Source of the DNA: Streptomyces sp. AM 2-1-1
GTDB lineage: Bacteria; Actinomycetota; Actinomycetes; Streptomycetales; Streptomycetaceae
Reading direction: 5' to 3'
NCBI RefSeq assembly: GCF_029167645.1
Contig: NZ_CP119147.1
Span: 2,790,001-2,854,000 of the forward strand
Length of the DNA stretch: 64,000 nt
Part shown: piece after piece, positions 36,507 through 44,838 of the stretch
How positions within the stretch are numbered: the first letter of the stretch is position 1
How the letters are laid out: the number at the start of each line of letters is the position of its first letter
Position numbers and translations under genes: made by a program
Notes under the pieces: generated by a model
What the model saw: only the letters and a program-made list of their open reading frames with translations
What the model was told of the DNA's origin: nothing
Database searches by the model: none

Positions 36507-36762
36507 TTCTTGCTGATCAGAGGTTCTTTCTGGCTTCCTGATTTTCTGCCGGACAGCCCGCTTCATGAAAGCGCGAGGCTCATCGCACACCAATGGAACG
36601 AGTCACCGTCCACCGAATCACCCTACGGAATCAACCCGGCGCACATGGGGTGCGGGAGCCGGCCACCCGCCAAGTTGCCAACCGGTTGCCCTCGTTGCGG
36701 TTCGACGAGTATCTAAGGATTCTCCTTCCTGCCGAGGGGGTGGAGCGGAATACACTGACGCG

Positions 36763-36918
36763 ATGGCCTACGACCTGGAGACTCCACCTGGACTCGGAAA
36801 GGACGAATGTCCTTCTCGCCCAGACCGTGACTCGTTCGCCATCCGGAGTCTGAACCGAACGCGTATTTCAGTGTTCCCGGACAACCGACCCAGCCGTCGA
36901 GCCGAACCCGCTCACTGA
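36763..36918 (+). CDS. Candidate small ORF, leaderless
   Basis: A 51-codon frame beginning MAYDLETPPGLGKDEC. A TACACT box (36751-36756) lies 6 nt before the ATG with no RBS, the spacing of a leaderless promoter. The second half looks non-native and ends at the IS5 remnant, so it may be a truncated gene start. Weak evidence. Confidence 0.25.
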   Translation: MAYDLETPPGLGKDECPSRPDRDSFAIRSLNRTRISVFPDNRPSRRAEPAH

Positions 36919-36924
36919 CCCCTT

Positions 36925-37113
36925 TTCCTCTGAGTAGTCGCGGGTCAGCAGTGTGTGGACGGCCTGGACGGTGGGCGCCACGAACACTGAGCCGGGCATG
37001 GTCCCGGTTGTACTGCTGGTAGTCATCTGGCTGTTCGCGGTGGCCGAGAGCAGGGGGCGCGAAGGTGTGCCGGCACCTTGGTAGACGGGGTCGGCCAGGA
37101 ACCAACAGGGCAC
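36925..37113 (-). pseudogene. IS5-family transposase remnant A
   Basis: Minus-strand pieces in shifting frames match the C-terminus of Streptomyces IS5-family DDE transposases: CWFLADPVYQGAGT, HREQPDDYQQYNRDHARL, then TVQAVHTLLTRDYS and a stop. The segment between NRDHARL and VQAVHTLL is largely deleted. Confidence 0.7.
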
Positions 37114-37355
37114 CTCGGGCCGCCGGCGTGATGAGTGCATCACCACCCCGGCGACGAGGGGCCCTGGCTCGTCACCACAACCGCTGACCAGCCCATTTCA
37201 CTCCTGCGGCGCAGGATGAAAGAGGTGCAGTGGCGTTTGATGGGCACAACCACCGTCCACGGTTCCCCGATCGGCCGCAACGCGCAACCCTCACAGATAA
37301 CGCGGGTGCGGGCTCTGCTCACTTTCTCCAGGAACCTCGAACGATCGTTGCGGTA
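37114..37355. other. Non-coding sequence next to IS5 remnant A
   Basis: No convincing gene; possibly further decayed IS5 sequence. Frames of up to 74 codons on both strands have no RBS or family match. Confidence 0.4.
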
Positions 37356-37541
37356 CTAGTTCGTGTGGCGCCTGACCCAGGACTTGAAATCACTTTCCGA
37401 GGAGAACGTGGCGTCACGAGTCCTGGTGGTCCCGTGATTGTCGATGACGGTGGCACTGGTCAAGCTGCCGTTCGATTGCAGTTTCCCGGATGCCTTCCAG
37501 TGGCTACTGTCGTCCATCCACAGCACAGTCTTTTCGGTCAT
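37356..37541 (-). CDS. Small hypothetical protein
   Basis: A 61-residue protein with a strong GGAGGAAGC RBS directly before the ATG at 37541. It begins MTEKTVLWMDDSSHWKASG and ends SESDFKSWVRRHTN; Trp-, Ser- and Asp-rich, with no signal or membrane segment. G+C is well below the genome average. No family recognised. It lies between two IS5 remnants, suggesting a recently acquired small gene. Confidence 0.6.
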   Translation of the reverse strand: MTEKTVLWMDDSSHWKASGKLQSNGSLTSATVIDNHGTTRTRDATFSSESDFKSWVRRHTN

Positions 37542-38188
37542 TGCTTCCTCCGCCGCGTGCGTACAGTGAGGCTTGGACTCTTGCGGAGGCTAACCAACAC
37601 GAGCGATGGCGTCCGTGATTCGCAAAAATCGAGGCGGCGGCCTACGCCCAACACCTGACGAACCGAGTAGACATGAGAGCCATGTGACAAAGGAAAGACA
37701 GCACGGTCAGTGCGCTTCTTTCGTCCTGAGCAGTCGCAGGTCAGCAGTGTGTGGACGGCCTGAACGACGGTGCCGATGCGGCGGGTTGAGCATCTGGTTC
37801 GCCGGAGCGGTCGCCAGGACTTCGGTGGCGCGAAGGCGTGCTCTCCAGGAGCTTTGAGCCGGGCGTGGTCGCGGTCGTACTGCTGGCAGGGAACGGCCGT
37901 GCACGTCCCCGCAGTCGGTCGGTGTCCCGTCGTCGGCCTGTGGTCGGACACTCCACCGGACGCCGGTATGCCGTTCCCTGGCGAGTCGGCGAACTCCTCA
38001 AAGAACCGGGGGAAAGAACTACCCCCCTCCCTCCCCTCCCACTCATCACCCGTGCGGGTGACTCGGTTGCTCAGGGGCGGTTCGGGCGGTTACGTTCAGC
38101 TCACTTGCTCCACACACAGAGCGACCCCCGGCCGGGAGTGCAATCCCGATCGAGGGTCTGACCAAGCAGGAAGACAGGACCCTTCCCC
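37542..38188. other. Intergenic sequence with IS5 remnant B and the HTH-gene leader
   Basis: Apart from the IS5 remnant at about 37715-37905 no gene is supported. The right part (38000-38188) is the leader of the HTH gene and contains pyrimidine-rich CCCCCCTCCCTCCCCTCCC near 38024. Confidence 0.5.
37715..37905 (-). pseudogene. IS5-family transposase remnant B
   Basis: The C-terminal ~60 residues in one frame: PCQQYDRDHARLKAPGEHAF, APPKSWRPLRRTRCSTRRIG and TVVQAVHTLLTCDCSGRKKR. It shares a 24-bp identical block with remnant A (36943-36966 and 37739-37762), so the two descend from copies of the same or closely related elements in the same orientation. Confidence 0.75.
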
Positions 38189-39469
38189 ATGGCTAAGGCC
38201 GAGTTTATCGCGCCCTCGGGCGCCCGCTCCGGTGCTCCGCACCCGGTGTCCGGCGTGACGCATGTCCGCACCCGCCTCACCGCCGAATTCACGATCCTCC
38301 ACAACGCCCTGGCCCAACTCCGGGGCAGCGCGGCCGCAGTGGGCGTCGGCGCCTACATCCAGTCGCTGCCGGACGGCGCGCCGGTGACCGTCGAGGCCCT
38401 CTGCGCCCACTTCGACGAGGGCCGGACCACGATCGCCCGTGCCCTGCGGGAGCTGGAACAGGCGGGCTATCTGGTCCGCCGGAAGGAACGCTGGTCCGGG
38501 GGCCGCATCCGTACCCGGACCTTCTTCCGCACGGTACCGGAACTGCTGCTGCCGGAGGTGCCGGGACCGGGACCGGGACCGGAGCCGGAGCCGGTGTCCG
38601 CGCCCGAGACGCAGGACCCCGAGGCGTCGGAGGTGTCCGCGCCGGAGGCGCACGGCACTGACGTGCCGAGCCCTGACGTCACGCCCTCACCGGAGTCGGC
38701 GGCGAGGGAGTCGTCCTCCCCGGCGGTGCCCACTCAGCGGAGGCCTCTCCCGTCACCGATCGCTGCGGACGCGGAAGGCCCGGCGGACGCGGCGAAGACC
38801 GAAGACGGCACCGAGGACGAGGCCGATGAGCACCAAGGTGATGAGCACGAAAGTGATGAGCACAGAGGTGATGAGCGCGAGGGCGATGAGCACGCCCCGC
38901 TCGGTATCGCCGAGGTCGACCCGCAGGCCGTAGTGATCCTCGCTTCGCTGCGGATCGTCGATCCCCGACTGGTCCTCAACCGGGGCGAAGTGCGCACCCT
39001 GGCACCCGCCGTCGCCAAGTGGCTGGCCGGAGGGTTCGACGCCGCACAGATCACCGAGACCCTGACGGTCGGGCTGCCCTCGCCGTTCCGCTCCCGCCCG
39101 GCCAACATCCTCGCCTACCGCCTTCGCGAGACGCCGGTGGCACTTCCCCCGCGACCGGCCCCTTCTCCTCAGGAGTCCGACGAGCGGGCGGCGGACGGAT
39201 CACCGGCGGGCGGAGCGCCTCTCTCCCCCTGGCAGACCTGCGACGGCTGCGAGCGCGCCTTCCGGGCCTGTGCCCCGGGTCCGTGCCGTGAGTGTGCCCG
39301 GGAAGCCGCTCCGGCGCCCGCGCCCAGGGCCGAGGCTGCCACCGGTTCGATCGCGTCGATGCGGAGCGCGCTGAGCGACAGCAGGGCGGCGCGCGCCGCC
39401 GCACCCGTCAAGCGGCCGAGGTTCTCCGCCCGCCCGCAGCCCCGGACGGCCGGGGCCGCGCCCGCCTGA
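38189..39469 (+). CDS. HTH-domain protein with pentapeptide tandem repeat
   Basis: A 426-residue cytoplasmic protein. The N-terminal winged helix (about 30-115) contains RLTAEFTILHNALAQLRGSA and FDEGRTTIARALRELEQAGYLVRRKER, resembling GntR/replication-initiator-like HTHs. A disordered acidic middle follows, with GPGPGPEPEPE and (DEHxG) repeats at about 213-235. A helical segment (VVILASLRIVDPRLVLNRGE) comes next, and a Cys-rich CDGCERAFRACAPGPCREC zinc-finger-like motif lies near residue 352. It resembles DNA-binding proteins common in Streptomyces chromosomes. AGGAAGACAGGA precedes the ATG. Confidence 0.75.
   Translation: MAKAEFIAPSGARSGAPHPVSGVTHVRTRLTAEFTILHNALAQLRGSAAAVGVGAYIQSLPDGAPVTVEALCAHFDEGRTTIARALRELEQAGYLVRRKERWSGGRIRTRTFFRTVPELLLPEVPGPGPGPEPEPVSAPETQDPEASEVSAPEAHGTDVPSPDVTPSPESAARESSSPAVPTQRRPLPSPIAADAEGPADAAKTEDGTEDEADEHQGDEHESDEHRGDEREGDEHAPLGIAEVDPQAVVILASLRIVDPRLVLNRGEVRTLAPAVAKWLAGGFDAAQITETLTVGLPSPFRSRPANILAYRLRETPVALPPRPAPSPQESDERAADGSPAGGAPLSPWQTCDGCERAFRACAPGPCRECAREAAPAPAPRAEAATGSIASMRSALSDSRAARAAAPVKRPRFSARPQPRTAGAAPA
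38825..38893. repeat. 15-bp tandem repeat within the HTH gene
   Basis: Four full units of GATGAGCACnnAnGT plus a partial fifth (38825, 38840, 38855, 38870, 38885), in frame and encoding D-E-H-x-[GS]. Units 1-3 differ at 2-4 positions. A likely slippage-prone length polymorphism. Confidence 0.85.
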
Positions 39470-39497
39470 ACTCCCCGCCCGGCCCCGGCGCCCCGGG

Positions 39498-40397
39498 TCA
39501 GCTCTCGGCCGGCGGGGTCGGGGTCCGGCCCGTGAGGGCGGCGAGGGAGTTGCGGACGTGGTCCATGCGGGCCTGCAACTCCTCACGGCTCTCCTCGTGT
39601 TCGCGGAGTATGCGTGCGGTCTCGCGGACCACCCGCTCCTCGCGCACCCGGGCCTCGGAGAGGAGTTCGGCGGCACGGGCCTCCGCGTCCTCCTGGCCGT
39701 GCCGGGCGGCCTCCTCGGCCTCGGAGAGTCCGCGCCTCGCCGTCGCGAGCACGGCATCGGCGCGCGCCAGCAGGTCGTCATGACGGGCCGTCTGCTCGGA
39801 TTCCCGGGCGAGGATCTCGGTCTCGGCGGCCTTGAGGCGTTCGGCCTGCTCCTGCTCCTGGTGGGCGAGGACGCTCGACGTACGGACGCGGGTCCGGGCC
39901 ATCAGGTCCTCGCCCTCCGCCCGGATCCGTGCGGCCTCCTCGTCCGCGGCGGCCGTGATCTCCGCGGCCGCCCGGCGCGCCTCGGCGAGGGTGCTCCCGG
40001 CGTCCTCCTCGGCCTGGGCGCGCAGCTTCTCCGAGAAGGCGCGGGCCGCGTCACGCGCCTCGCGTCCGGCTGCTTCGGCCGCGTCCCGCAGCGCCTGTGC
40101 CGCCTCCTGGGCGGCGGCGCCGAACTCGGCCGCCTCCTCCTCGACGAGGGCCAGGAGGGAACGGGCCCGCTCGGTCAGCTCCTGGTACGTCTGCGGGGCC
40201 AGGTTCGCGACCCGCTCGGTCAGCGCGGCCGACCCGGCCGTCAGTTCCTCGGCGAGCGCGGACAGCCGGGAGATCTCGTCCAGGGCCGCGTCCCGCTCCG
40301 CCGTGAGCGCCGCGACGGTACGGTCCACCTGCTCCGGTCGGTAACCACGTCCTCGTACCCCGACGAAGCCATGCCCGGACACCGGTGCAGCACTCAT
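39498..40397 (-). CDS. DivIVA-like coiled-coil protein (cellulose-binding-protein annotation type)
   Basis: A 299-residue protein that is almost entirely helical. The N-terminal GFVGVRGRGYRPEQVDRTVAAL matches the DivIVA/Wag31-type start, followed by continuous Ala/Glu/Arg coiled coil (about 25-285). Streptomyces relatives are polar or filament-forming cytoskeletal proteins (Scy/FilP class) or are labelled cellulose-binding proteins. A role in polar growth or scaffolding is likely by family, unproved here. Start ATG 40397 with AGGG close upstream. Confidence 0.8.
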   Translation of the reverse strand: MSAAPVSGHGFVGVRGRGYRPEQVDRTVAALTAERDAALDEISRLSALAEELTAGSAALTERVANLAPQTYQELTERARSLLALVEEEAAEFGAAAQEAAQALRDAAEAAGREARDAARAFSEKLRAQAEEDAGSTLAEARRAAAEITAAADEEAARIRAEGEDLMARTRVRTSSVLAHQEQEQAERLKAAETEILARESEQTARHDDLLARADAVLATARRGLSEAEEAARHGQEDAEARAAELLSEARVREERVVRETARILREHEESREELQARMDHVRNSLAALTGRTPTPPAES

Positions 40398-40672
40398 CCC
40401 TGAAGCCCTCTCTTCCGCACGCCGCCATCGATCCTGAGGTCAAGGATGCGGCAATTGGGCCGGAAGTCGGAATCGATCAGCCGCTTTCCGGACGGAAGCG
40501 ACCGGCGTCACAGACCGGCAGCGTCCGCGAACGCCCACCGCAAACACCCCAGGGATACCCGGCCGGACAGGCCCGGACACGCGAAGGCGCCCGCCCCCTC
40601 CGCACACGGGGACGAGCGCCTTCGGAGCCACCGGTCCGGGGACGGGGCCCGGGACCGTTGGCGGCGGACGGA

Positions 40673-43087
40673 TCAGATCAAGCCGTCCCACATCTGTTCG
40701 AGCAGCACCGACCACCAGCTCTCCGGCGACGCGAGCGCCGCCGGGTCCAGCGCCGCCAACTGCGCCTGGAAATCGACCGTCCAGCGGCCCGCCTGCTCCG
40801 GGTTGAGGCCGTACCGCAGCCGCCACATCCGCCCGAGCAGGGCCATGCAGCGGACGAACTCGGGCAGCCCGGTGTTGACGAACTGCGGCAGCACCGACTG
40901 CCCGCCCGGACCGGCCTCCACGGGTACGGCGACGATGTTCGCCGTCCCGTACTGGACGCAGATCGCCCGGCCGAAGTCCGTCCCCATCACGAGGTACGCC
41001 CCCGCGTCCGGCGCGGGCCGCACCTGGCGCTGCGCGGCCAGCTCGGCGAGTGTCGGTATCACCGGCTGACCGGGCTGGGCCCAGAAGAACGGCCCGAAAT
41101 CGGCGGGCAGCCCCGCCCAGACCAGGGTCCGTCCCACGGTCTCCGGCACGCCCTGCCGGGAGACCGCCCGCTCGTCGAAGCGGAGCACGCCCTGCGGGCC
41201 GAACGCCTGGAGCAGCTCCTCGGCCACCCCTTCCGGTCCGACCGGCGGCACGGGCTGCACCGGAGTCAGCGGAGCACGCACCGGGGCGGGCCGCGCCGGG
41301 CCGTCGGCGACCTGGTGCAGCTCGCCCTGGTGGGTGAGGAGGTGCCGCATGCCCTGCTGCCGGCTCGCGTGATCGGTGCCGTACGGGGCGACGCTGGTGA
41401 TCCGCACCTGCGGCCACATCTCGCGGATCATCCGCGCGCAGTAGCCACCGGGCAGCTCGCAGGACTCCAGCTCGGTGTGGAGTTCGATGACCTGCTGCGG
41501 CGGCACGTTCATGCCGCGCAGCTCATAGAGCATCTGCCACTCCGGGTGCGGGGTGCCGGGCGCCGAACGGCGGATGAGCTGCTGCTCGCTGCCGTCGGGC
41601 GCGCGGTAGCGCAGCACCGCCTGGTAGCCGGGGCCCACCGTCGGCGGCTGGGCGGGCTGCTGCGGATAGCCGTACGCAGGCGGAGGCGGGGGCACGGCCC
41701 CGGGACCGGGCAGGCCCGGACCGGGTACGCCGCCCGGCATCCCGCCGGGCGCACCGGGCGGTCCCGGCGGTCCGGGAGGACCGGGGGTACCGAGCGGGGA
41801 GCCGATCGGAGGCGCGGCGAACACCGTCTCCGCGTGGTGCACACCACCCGGCGGACCGGGCGGGGCCGGGGCGCCGGGCGGCCCGGGCGGAGCCGGGGGC
41901 TGCGGCACGCCGGGGGCACCGGGCATGCCGGGAGCACCGGGCATGCCGGGAGCACCGGGGCCGCCGGGGTGGACGGCGGGCGCCATCTGCGTCGGGACGT
42001 AGCCTGCGGCGGGAGCACCGGGCGCGCCCGGCCCCGAGGGCGGCGGGGTCGCGCCGGGGCGTGTGCCCGGGATGCCCGGGGCGCCCGGCGGCGGGGGCAC
42101 CGAACCGGGGCGCGGCGCGCGCGGCGGCAGGCCCGCCTTGCTGGTCGCGGCGTTGGCGATGTCCTCGGCCCCGGGGGCGGCGTCCGGCAGCCGCCGGGGC
42201 TGCACCGGCGTGGCGACGGCGGTGGGCGGCAGTGCGCTGCCGCCCGACAGCAGCGCGGTCGGCGCCTCGGCGGGGACCCGGGGCGCCGGGGTGCCCTCGT
42301 CGTCGGCGCCCGAGAGCGGCGGGGCGAACACGGTGACGGGCAGCGGGACCGCCCGGTCGTCCGAGTCGCGGTTGGTGTCCGTACCCGCCCACGGCGTGGC
42401 GCCGTCCGGCACGGGGGCCGCGCCGGCCCCGGCCACCGGGGAGGCCGTCGCGGGGACCCCGTCCGAGGCGGTCGGCTCGTGGTCCCCGGGCTCCGGTTTC
42501 GCGGGCCACGGGGTCGCGCCCGAGTCCTGCGAGTGCGAGGTCGGGACGGAGGGCGCGGAGAACGGCACCGCGGGCGCGGCGGGTGCCGCGGGGACAGCGG
42601 GCGCACCGGGGGCGGCGGGCGCGGACGGCACCGTGTCCCGCACGTCGTCCTGCGCACCCGCCCCGGGGGCCGCGTCGGCGGGCGCCGCTTCGGACGGTTC
42701 GCGCCTGCCGTCCGGGATGCCCAGCTTGTCGGCGGCTTCCTGGAGCCACTCCGGCGGTGTGAGCAGGAAGGAGGTCTGGTTCAGATCGATGCGCGCGGGC
42801 GGCCGGGGCGCGGGCGCCGCGTCCGCCGGGGAGCCGTACTCCTCCTCGTAGCGCCGTACCACCTCGCCCACCGGCAGCCCCGGCCACAGCGTGGCCTCGC
42901 CGCTGTCGCGGGCGATGACCAGCCGCTGACGGCCGCCGTCCGAGACGGGTCCCTCCGGACGGTCCTCCGCCCACACCACGAAGCCGAGTTCGAACTCGCG
43001 GACCCGCACCTCCCGGTGCTGGTAGGCGGGCACGTCACCGTTGACCCACTCGTCGGCCCGCTCCTGCGCCTGTGCGAACGTCACCAT
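40673..43087 (-). CDS. Imm35-like / deaminase / SUKH-4 fusion protein
   Basis: An 804-residue protein with no signal peptide. Residues about 1-85 resemble the YrhB/Imm35 immunity domain (FAQAQERADEWVNGDVP, FELGFVVWAED). A Pro/Gly/Ala-rich linker (about 130-480, with PGAPGMPG repeats) follows. A deaminase-fold domain (about 485-600) carries zinc-ligand motifs H-T-E at 537-539 and Cys543/Cys550, as in XOO_2897-type toxin deaminases. A SUKH-4-like immunity domain (about 615-804) contains VLRFDERAVSRQGVPETVG, LVMGTDFGRAICVQYGTANI and FVRCMALLG. Start 43087 follows GGAGGGG, 5 bp after the upstream gene. Domain calls are by pattern. Confidence 0.75.
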   Translation of the reverse strand: MVTFAQAQERADEWVNGDVPAYQHREVRVREFELGFVVWAEDRPEGPVSDGGRQRLVIARDSGEATLWPGLPVGEVVRRYEEEYGSPADAAPAPRPPARIDLNQTSFLLTPPEWLQEAADKLGIPDGRREPSEAAPADAAPGAGAQDDVRDTVPSAPAAPGAPAVPAAPAAPAVPFSAPSVPTSHSQDSGATPWPAKPEPGDHEPTASDGVPATASPVAGAGAAPVPDGATPWAGTDTNRDSDDRAVPLPVTVFAPPLSGADDEGTPAPRVPAEAPTALLSGGSALPPTAVATPVQPRRLPDAAPGAEDIANAATSKAGLPPRAPRPGSVPPPPGAPGIPGTRPGATPPPSGPGAPGAPAAGYVPTQMAPAVHPGGPGAPGMPGAPGMPGAPGVPQPPAPPGPPGAPAPPGPPGGVHHAETVFAAPPIGSPLGTPGPPGPPGPPGAPGGMPGGVPGPGLPGPGAVPPPPPAYGYPQQPAQPPTVGPGYQAVLRYRAPDGSEQQLIRRSAPGTPHPEWQMLYELRGMNVPPQQVIELHTELESCELPGGYCARMIREMWPQVRITSVAPYGTDHASRQQGMRHLLTHQGELHQVADGPARPAPVRAPLTPVQPVPPVGPEGVAEELLQAFGPQGVLRFDERAVSRQGVPETVGRTLVWAGLPADFGPFFWAQPGQPVIPTLAELAAQRQVRPAPDAGAYLVMGTDFGRAICVQYGTANIVAVPVEAGPGGQSVLPQFVNTGLPEFVRCMALLGRMWRLRYGLNPEQAGRWTVDFQAQLAALDPAALASPESWWSVLLEQMWDGLI

Positions 43088-43092
43088 CGCGC

Positions 43093-44070
43093 TCACCCCT
43101 CCACCGGGACGGCACGGGCGAAGCCGCCGTCCACCATCAGGTTGGCCACCGTCTCCAACTCCTGCGGGCTGCCCGCGAGCCGCTGGAGGAACGCGTCGAA
43201 GTCCGCACCGCACGGCAGCAACAGGCGATCGGCCCGCTCCTGCACCGACATCTCGTTCCGGTCGCGCGCGTCGTCGTACGCGCAGAACCAGACCGAACCG
43301 ATGCCGCTCCCCTTCACCTTCACCGCCAGCAGACCGCCCTGGACGAACGCGACGCCCAGGAAGTCCTTGGTGAAGTGGTCCCGCAAGCACTTGTTGACGT
43401 AGACGAGGTCGTTGACCGCCGCCTCCTCGCGCACCGTGAAGAACGGCTGGTCCACCAGGAGGCCCAGTTCCTCGTCGAGCGCCGTGCCCACCGGCGCGGA
43501 TCCGCCCGCCGCCTTCAGGAACGAGCGGTACGCGCCCGGCAGGCGGTACCCCAGGTCCTCTTCCACGCCCTGGATCTGCTGCTCGGACACCGCAACCGCG
43601 CCCTTCGGCAACCGGAAGTGCGCGGGCCGGGTGCCCTGCAACGGCCGCGTGCCGCGCCGCTCGTGGTCCACCGGGGCCGTCGAGAGGCCCGCGTGGTGGC
43701 GCAACAGCGCCTTCACCTCGACCGGTACGAGTTCCATTCGGCGGGTACCCGACACGTGGTGCCAGGTCCAGCCGTGCGGAGTCGCCACCGAAGGGATCAT
43801 GTCCCACAGCTCGTGCCCGGTCGCCGCCAGTGCGGCGTTGGCCGACACGTAGTCGGTGAGCCGGAGTTCGTCGATCCCGAAACCCTCCGGCGGATCGGCG
43901 ATCTCCGCCGCCGCGCGCGCGTAAGGAGAGAAGTCCGGGTGACCGTTGGCGCCCATCCGCACACCCCTCGGGTGGCGTGACGCCCGGACCGGGTCCGGGA
44001 AGTGCACGACCTGCCCGGCGTAGGCCGCGTTCGGTGGCGCGGCTTGCTGCCCGAGCCGACCTGTCTCCAT
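43093..44070 (-). CDS. WHH/HNH nuclease - SMI1/KNR4 (SUKH-1) fusion protein
   Basis: A 325-residue soluble protein. The N-terminal part (about 65-130) ends in GWTWHHVSGTRRMELVPVEV followed by RHHAG, the signature of WHH-type HNH/EndoVII toxin nucleases with WHH at 103-105. From about residue 160 a SMI1/KNR4 (SUKH-1) domain follows: EQQIQGVEEDLGYRLPGAYR, SFLKAAGG, DLVYVNKCLRDHFTKDFLGV and SVWFCAYDDARDR. So nuclease and SUKH immunity-type domains share one chain. The ATG at 44070 follows AGGGGG. Its stop is 5 bp from the next gene, also a SUKH fusion, so the two are co-transcribed. Confidence 0.78.
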   Translation of the reverse strand: METGRLGQQAAPPNAAYAGQVVHFPDPVRASRHPRGVRMGANGHPDFSPYARAAAEIADPPEGFGIDELRLTDYVSANAALAATGHELWDMIPSVATPHGWTWHHVSGTRRMELVPVEVKALLRHHAGLSTAPVDHERRGTRPLQGTRPAHFRLPKGAVAVSEQQIQGVEEDLGYRLPGAYRSFLKAAGGSAPVGTALDEELGLLVDQPFFTVREEAAVNDLVYVNKCLRDHFTKDFLGVAFVQGGLLAVKVKGSGIGSVWFCAYDDARDRNEMSVQERADRLLLPCGADFDAFLQRLAGSPQELETVANLMVDGGFARAVPVEG

Positions 44071-44304
44071 GGCGGTTGCCCCCTGCTGCGTCCGGTGTTC
44101 CGCACAGCCTATGCGGTGGCGCACCTGGGAGAACCGTCCCTCCGGAGCCATCACCGACCGTCACGCCGAGGTGACGGAAGAGCGACGGTTGGGCGGCTTT
44201 GGACGACACGCTGCACGCAATACCGCCCCAGCTTCCCCACCGTCCGACACATTTGACAGGCTGTCCCCGCAACTCGGGGGATTGCACGGGAGGAAATCCA
44301 AGCC
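44071..44304. promoter_or_regulatory. Divergent promoter region of the SUKH/deaminase locus
   Basis: 234 bp between divergent starts. TTGACA (44253-44258) is a good -35 for the rightward gene, but its -10 is unclear. No palindrome of note. Confidence 0.35.
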
Positions 44305-44829
44305 ATGCACGATGTACACACAGTCACATCAGGGGATCCGCGCCTCAGCTGGAGCAGCACCGACTCCAACCGCGTCCCCCGGCTGCTCCACCGCCGCGAC
44401 GGCATCCTGCCGGCCGTGGCCGCCGCGCTGTCCGTGCGCGGGGAGACGCTCACCTGCACCGCGGGCAAGGGCGATCAGCCGCCCGCGCTGCACCACCTCG
44501 TCCAGGACTTCCTCGACACCCTGCCGACCAGTCGGCGGGAGCGTTTCAGCGGACGCTGCCCGGAGGCGATACTCCTCTCCCGGCTGCTCACCGCGACCGA
44601 GGAGACCCGCTCCAAGCGCGCCCAGCGCAAGCCGATGACGAGTGGCGAGGCCCGTCGCGCGCTCAAGCACGCCCGGCTCACCGCCCGCCACATCCGCGAG
44701 GACGGCGACCCCCGGCACGGGGGCTACGCGGCGCCCTGCCGCTCCTGCACGGTGATGCTCGCCCACTTCGGCGTACGCCCCGTGGACCTCGGCGCCAACA
44801 GCGCGGCCACCACCGCCGAGAAGGGCTGA
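44305..44829 (+). CDS. YwqJ-like putative deaminase
   Basis: A 174-residue protein with the zinc motifs of the YwqJ/SCP1.201 deaminase group: RFSGRCPEAILLSRLL (Cys85-Pro-Glu87, the C-x-E replacing H-x-E) and YAAPCRSCTVMLAHFGV (Cys145, Cys148). Relatives are toxin domains or free-standing deaminases on nucleic acids or nucleotides; its target is unknown. No signal or secretion domain. GGGAGGA lies 10 nt before the ATG. Followed 9 bp later by a SUKH-3 gene, the expected immunity partner. Confidence 0.82.
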   Translation: MHDVHTVTSGDPRLSWSSTDSNRVPRLLHRRDGILPAVAAALSVRGETLTCTAGKGDQPPALHHLVQDFLDTLPTSRRERFSGRCPEAILLSRLLTATEETRSKRAQRKPMTSGEARRALKHARLTARHIREDGDPRHGGYAAPCRSCTVMLAHFGVRPVDLGANSAATTAEKG

Positions 44830-44838
44830 CACCGCCCG

